Shown: positions 3,901-7,214 of the stretch, piece after piece
Layout of the letters: the number at the start of each line of letters is the position of its first letter
Position numbering within the stretch: the first letter of the stretch is position 1
From: Bacteroidota bacterium
GTDB taxonomy: Bacteria > Bacteroidota > Rhodothermia > Rhodothermales > JAAAOL01
Assembly (NCBI GenBank): GCA_009908885.1
Contig: JAAAOL010000218.1
Span: forward strand, 1-7,214
Direction: 5' to 3'
Length of the DNA: 7,214 bases
Program-made: the position numbers and the translations under genes
The notes under the pieces: generated by a model
What the model saw: the letters and a program-made list of their open reading frames with translations, nothing else
Told to the model about the DNA's origin: nothing
The model's database searches: none

Positions 3901-6729
3901 CTACATGCTGTACGTCAGCCGGGCGATGGCCATGCGTCCGAGTTGGGGCGCGCCCACGTACTGGCGGTGCCGGTTGTCCAGCGCGTTCTGCACGGACACG
4001 TCGAAGCGCAGCCCCGGCACGTAGCGCGTGAAGTCATACCCGGCGCCGACGTCCAGCAGGAAGTAGCTGTCCACCTCGCCCACGTAGGGGCCGGAGAGCA
4101 CGGGGAAGCCTTCGTTGTAGCGGCCCGAGACGTTGACCGAGACCCCGCCCGGCACGGCGTAGCTGGCGCTGCCGCGCACCTTCAGCGTGGGGGCATTGAG
4201 CGCCACGGCCAGGCTGGCGTCATTCTCGTCCAGCTCCTCGTTGTCGAAGAAGTCGTCGCTCACCACCGAGACGTTGCTGGAGACGCTGATGCGGTCCGTC
4301 GCGTTGACCTGCACCGTCGCGTCGACGCCCCAGTAGGAGAGGGTGCCGAAGTTGCGGTACGCCAGGAAGCCCGCCACGGTGTTGGGGTCGTCCGCCAGCG
4401 GCTGGTCCGGCTGCACGACGCCCACCGGGGTGCCGGACAGCTCGTCGCCCGCCGCCTCGCCGATGAGGGCCGCCGCCTGCTCCGGCGTCAGGCCGAGCGA
4501 CTGCAGGAAGCCCTGCACCTGCGGGTCACCCGCTGCGGCCTGCTCGATGATGGGCGCCAGCGTCCGCGTCAGGTCGCCCGCCAGGCCAAGCGGCAGCGCC
4601 AGCGGCGACTCGATGACGAGCGGGCCGACGAAGTCTTGCTTGCTCACCACGTACCCGTCGATGCCGAACAGGATGCGGTTCCGGAAAACACCCTTGTAGC
4701 CAGCCTCGATGGTCTGGCTCGTCGTCGGCTGGAGCGGATCGATGTCCACCGGCTCGGCGAGGTCCCCGAACAGGTTGGTCTCGCCGCGCGGCAGGGTGAG
4801 TACGCCGGACGTGGTCGTGCCTGCGTTCTGCACGGCGGGCACGAGCCCGAGCAGCACCTGGGCGAGCCCTTCCCGCTGCTCCGGCGTGAGGGGTGGTAAT
4901 GGGTCAGGAAGATCTCCACCGCTGCGCAGCGTCTCCGCGAATTGATTGGCGACGAGCCCGTAGATCGGTCCTACCGGGATGGCGTCCAGCGGCACCTGCT
5001 CGCCGAAGAGCCCGGGGATGGGCAGCGAGAAGGCGACGGAGCGCGTCTCGCGGAAATTACTGAAGGTGAAGCCGTCCACCGAGCCGCGCCCCCGGAAGAG
5101 CAGCGTGTAGCCGCCGCCCAGCGGCACGGTGCGGGCCGGGATGTCGAGAAAGAGCGAGTTGGTGCCGGGCGACGAGAACGCGCGGTTGTAGGTGGCGCGC
5201 AGCGAGTGGCCGGGCACGGGCTTGAAGACGAGGGCGGCGCGCGGCGAAATCTGCAGGTCCGAGTCGATGTTGTTGTAGTCCGCCCGCAGCGCCAGCGTCA
5301 CGTCGAGCTGCTCCGTCAGGTCCGTGGCCGACTGCACGTAGGCACCGTACTCGGTGATCGTGTCGTCGTCCTCGTTGCGCCCGTTGATGGTGCCCTCGGT
5401 GTCGGGCTCGGTGTTCTCGAAGTCCGCCCCGACGATGAACTGCTGCCGCTCGTTCCAGGTGGAGAAGTCGTACTGCGCCTGCGCGTTGATCTGGACCGAG
5501 TTGTCCACCACCGGATCGGGCACACCGTCCTGGTCGAGGTCGGTCGCGTAGACGAACGAGTCGCCCGCGTTATTGCGGTTCAGGAAGGCCTGGGCGAAGA
5601 AGCCGCCCGACCGCAGGCGGAGCTGGCCGTAGGAGTAGCCGAAGTTGTCGCCCTGCACCGTGCCGATGCCGGTCAGCACCGTCGCGTTCAGCGCCGAAAA
5701 GCCCGCGTTGGCCGAGAGCAGCGTCTCGTCGTTGATGCGGTACTGGAGGAGGCCGTTCACGTTGTATTTCGAGAAGCCGTTGTCGCGCGGCACGATGTCG
5801 TCGGCGATGGCGGAGGCGTCCTCCGGGTCGTCGGGATCGAACTCCCAGTCGTCCGCGCGGGTGTAGGCGCCGGTGATCTTGTAGCCCAGGTTCTCACCCA
5901 CGACGCCCGCGTGGCGCAGCTGCCCGTCGAAGAGCGACCGCTCGCCACCGCTGACGGCCACCGTCGTGCCGGGATAGGTGAACGGGTCCTTCGTGATGAA
6001 GTGGATAACGCCCGCGTCCACGCCCGCCCCGTAGAGCGCCGACCCCGGCCCGCGCACCACCTCGATGCGCTCCAGATCCAGCGTCATGCCGGGCATGATG
6101 CTGTACACGTTGGCCCCCAGCGACGGGACGGCCGACTGCCGGTAGTCCGTCAGCACGAAGGTGGCTCCGGAGAACGCGTTGTTGAAGCCCCGCAGCGACA
6201 CCTCGCTCCGCTGCACGCCCGTCTCGGCGATGTCTACGCCCGTCGTCGTCCGCAGCACCGACACCGACGACGGCGCCACGTCCCGCTCGATCTCCTGCGC
6301 GCTCAGCACCGACACCGAGGCCGGCGCGTCGAGCACCTTCTCGGCCTGGCGGGAGGCCGTCACCACCACCGGGTCCAGATCGATGCCTGCGCGGAGGGCG
6401 GCATCCACCGTCATCGTCTCGCCCGCCGCCACGGTGATCGTGCGCTGGGTCGTCTGATAGCCGGTGTAGCTGAAGGCCAGCGTGTGCTCGCCCGGCGCCA
6501 CGTCTTCGATCCGGTACTCCCCGTCGATGTCGGTCGCCGTGCCCTGCGTCGTGCCATCCAGGATCACGTTGGCCCCGATGAGCGGCTGACCGTCCTGCGC
6601 GTCGGTGACGGTCCCCACGATGGTGGCATCCTGCGCGGCGGCAGCGGGGACGAGCAGCATGCAGGCAGCGAGCAGCGAAAGCAGGCGGAGCGGCCCGATC
6701 CGGCGGAGTACAGGAGCGGTCGTAAGCAT
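3901..6729 (-). CDS. TonB-dependent outer-membrane receptor with carboxypeptidase-regulatory-like N-terminal domain
   Basis: 942 residues from the ATG at 6729-6727. Proteins of this family import a scarce ligand (siderophore, cobalamin, glycan or similar) across the outer membrane using TonB-ExbBD energy. In order: signal peptide (1 to about 32, RRIGPLRLLSLLAAC then LLVPAAAAQ); CarboxypepD-regulatory-like beta domain (about 35-113, VGTVTDAQDGQPLIGANV, TDIDGEYRIEDVAPG); a DPVVVTASRQAEKV segment (119-132); plug to about 247 with VSLRGF, LERIEVVRGPGSALYGAG and GVIHFITK; then the barrel to the C-terminus. The barrel includes DLDQDGVPD (397-405), a DxDxDG calcium-loop-like motif, and two LTPEQ-containing helical insertions (614-618, 747-751). 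The protein ends in Met rather than the Phe common in outer-membrane barrels. The open frame extends upstream to a Met at 6885, but that adds 52 residues ahead of a good signal peptide and overlaps the candidate promoter, so I chose 6729. Met at 6780 is a weaker alternative. The ligand is unknown: no transport partner gene is adjacent. Confidence 0.93.
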   Translation of the reverse strand: MLTTAPVLRRIGPLRLLSLLAACMLLVPAAAAQDATIVGTVTDAQDGQPLIGANVILDGTTQGTATDIDGEYRIEDVAPGEHTLAFSYTGYQTTQRTITVAAGETMTVDAALRAGIDLDPVVVTASRQAEKVLDAPASVSVLSAQEIERDVAPSSVSVLRTTTGVDIAETGVQRSEVSLRGFNNAFSGATFVLTDYRQSAVPSLGANVYSIMPGMTLDLERIEVVRGPGSALYGAGVDAGVIHFITKDPFTYPGTTVAVSGGERSLFDGQLRHAGVVGENLGYKITGAYTRADDWEFDPDDPEDASAIADDIVPRDNGFSKYNVNGLLQYRINDETLLSANAGFSALNATVLTGIGTVQGDNFGYSYGQLRLRSGGFFAQAFLNRNNAGDSFVYATDLDQDGVPDPVVDNSVQINAQAQYDFSTWNERQQFIVGADFENTEPDTEGTINGRNEDDDTITEYGAYVQSATDLTEQLDVTLALRADYNNIDSDLQISPRAALVFKPVPGHSLRATYNRAFSSPGTNSLFLDIPARTVPLGGGYTLLFRGRGSVDGFTFSNFRETRSVAFSLPIPGLFGEQVPLDAIPVGPIYGLVANQFAETLRSGGDLPDPLPPLTPEQREGLAQVLLGLVPAVQNAGTTTSGVLTLPRGETNLFGDLAEPVDIDPLQPTTSQTIEAGYKGVFRNRILFGIDGYVVSKQDFVGPLVIESPLALPLGLAGDLTRTLAPIIEQAAAGDPQVQGFLQSLGLTPEQAAALIGEAAGDELSGTPVGVVQPDQPLADDPNTVAGFLAYRNFGTLSYWGVDATVQVNATDRISVSSNVSVVSDDFFDNEELDENDASLAVALNAPTLKVRGSASYAVPGGVSVNVSGRYNEGFPVLSGPYVGEVDSYFLLDVGAGYDFTRYVPGLRFDVSVQNALDNRHRQYVGAPQLGRMAIARLTYSM

Positions 6730-6796
6730 GAGGACGGTTCGGCGTGATGACAGGAGGATCGGTAGAGCGGCGGCCCGCATCAGCGTCGGCGGGCCG

Positions 6797-6802
6797 AGTA
6801 TA
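6797..6802 (-). promoter_or_regulatory. Candidate -10 element of the receptor gene
   Basis: Minus-strand TATACT matches TATAAT at 5 of 6 positions and lies about 67 nt upstream of the chosen receptor ATG. A start point near 6790 would leave a leader of roughly 60 nt. No clear TTGACA-like -35 or TTTG -33 is visible at the right distance. Its position inside the longest open frame argues against the far upstream start at 6885. Confidence 0.35.
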
Positions 6803-6911
6803 CGATAACGTACAGACACGAACGTGCACATCCGCCACCTGAACGGGTAGGTTGCGAGCACGCGGCACCCGAAGCGCTTCCGCATGGCAGCAGAGCGGAG
6901 GCGAAGTTAGG

Positions 6912-6938
6912 CCATCTTAACCAAAAGTTAAAGGATGG
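6912..6938. promoter_or_regulatory. AT-rich palindrome upstream of the receptor gene
   Basis: CCATC-TTAAC (6912-6921), loop CAAAA, GTTAA (6927-6931), two unpaired bases AG, and GATGG (6934-6938) form an interrupted inverted repeat of 5+5 bp. It is an AT-rich island in GC-rich DNA, about 180 nt before the receptor start. On the minus strand TAACTTTTG (6930-6922) differs only slightly from the Bacteroidota -7 element TAnnTTTG, but no -33 TTTG is visible. It may be an operator or part of a distal promoter. Confidence 0.35.
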
Positions 6939-7014
6939 AATGGGGATGTGGTAGGGGAAATGGGCGAATGGCGCGTCCCTCTTGTGACTGATCGATGCAG
7001 GTGGCACATTGGAG

Positions 7015-7037
7015 GTGATGCGTGACGCGTGATGCGT
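7015..7037 (+). repeat. Short heptamer tandem repeat, type GTGATGC
   Basis: Three in-register units GTGATGC, GTGACGC, GTGATGC are followed by GT. The first 11 bases (GTGATGCGTGA, 7015-7025) occur as an exact reverse complement at 7141-7151 in the neighbouring array, so the two blocks are inverted relative to each other. Confidence 0.75.
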
Positions 7038-7076
7038 ACTACTGATTCAGATGGTTGATGTCCGGATCCTGGTGTC

Positions 7077-7172
7077 GCCTGTCGTGGTGCGTGGTCCGTA
7101 GTGCGTGGTGGGGAAGGGCCATCGCTCCATCAGCGCTTTTTCACGCATCACGCAACACGCAACACGACAGGC
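7077..7172. repeat. Long imperfect inverted repeat built of heptamers
   Basis: The left arm (7077-7108) begins GCCTGTCGTG and contains heptamers GTGGTGC, GTGGTCC, GTAGTGC, GTGGTGG at 7084-7111. The right arm (7141-7172) holds TCACGCA twice, ACACGCA and ACACGAC, ending in CACGACAGGC. The outermost 10 bases pair perfectly (7077-7086 with 7163-7172), and about 26 of 32 positions pair over the whole arm by hand count. The 32-nt interior (7109-7140) is not repetitive. The layout (heptamers facing each other around a spacer) matches the array at 294-368, and both have GTTGCG-like units. Confidence 0.75.
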
Positions 7173-7214
7173 TACACGAAGCCATACGGACATCGCCACA
7201 CGAAAACGGTATAA

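Larger units (their letters stand above)
6730..7214. other. Intergenic region without a supported gene
   Basis: No open frame here has recognisable protein character. The frame on the minus strand at 7007-6780 translates to a low-complexity Pro/Ser/Cys-rich peptide with no family features. What can be supported is the candidate -10 (6797-6802), the palindrome (6912-6938) and two blocks of heptamer repeats (7015-7037, 7077-7172). A small stem CGCT/AGCG followed by CTTTTT (7123-7141, plus strand) resembles a very weak terminator but has only 4 bp and no upstream gene in view. The last ~40 bases show nothing I can name. Confidence 0.6.

Noticed and set aside
6655..6672. Lipobox-like LAAC at residues 20-23 of the receptor signal peptide
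   Set aside because: The hydrophobic core continues past the Cys and ends in AAAAQ, which fits signal peptidase I cleavage; receptors of this type are not normally lipoproteins.
4942..6747. Long plus-strand open frame opposite the receptor (601 codons)
   Set aside because: It is the antisense shadow of the receptor with Arg/His/Val-rich low-complexity content and no recognisable domain.
6730..6885. Extension of the receptor to the upstream Met at 6885
   Set aside because: It would place 52 extra residues in front of a normal signal peptide and would contain the candidate promoter.
7123..7141. Intrinsic terminator on the plus strand
   Set aside because: The stem has only 4 bp, and there is no plus-strand gene upstream for it to serve.
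7077..7172. Terminal inverted repeats of an insertion sequence
   Set aside because: The 32-nt interior cannot encode a transposase, and no target-site duplication could be recognised; a non-autonomous element remains possible but unsupported.

Overview
The window carries a respiratory complex I (NADH:quinone oxidoreductase) gene cluster and an outer-membrane TonB-dependent receptor, all read from the minus strand. Transcription runs from high to low coordinates: receptor (6729-3901), nuoA (3715-3338), nuoB (3135-2560), nuoC (2477-1761), nuoD (1719-373) and the first 96 codons of nuoE (288-1, running off the left edge). The order A-B-C-D-E with separate nuoC and nuoD is the ordinary bacterial one. 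The DNA is GC-rich, no start codon has a convincing Shine-Dalgarno sequence, and the receptor begins with a carboxypeptidase-regulatory-like domain before its plug. Together these suggest a Bacteroidota-related Gram-negative, plausibly Rhodothermota. That is an inference; there is no rRNA or other marker here.

Left and middle (1-3715): NuoE, C, D and B belong to the peripheral arm and NuoA to the membrane arm. NuoB has all four N2-cluster cysteines and NuoD has the quinone-site His and Tyr at the expected spacing, so the enzyme looks functional. The spacers between genes are long (202, 82, 41 and 84 nt), and three of the four hold clear inverted repeats. The best is between nuoD and nuoE: five heptamers of type GGGTTGC followed by five heptamers in the opposite orientation, ending 5 nt from the nuoE start codon.

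Right (3716-7214): a 942-residue receptor with signal peptide, CarboxypepD-regulatory-like domain, plug and barrel. Its substrate cannot be read from the sequence. A 185-nt spacer separates it from nuoA. Upstream of it, 6730-7214 has no convincing gene. It holds a TATACT -10-like hexamer, a small AT-rich palindrome, and a second set of heptamer repeats (type GTGATGC/GTTGCGT) that also form a long imperfect inverted repeat.

I see no new enzyme system, defence locus or mobile element. The most unusual signal is the family of period-7 repeats in inverted arrangement in at least two intergenic regions, sharing a GTTGCG-like core. It looks like a dispersed intergenic repeat family.
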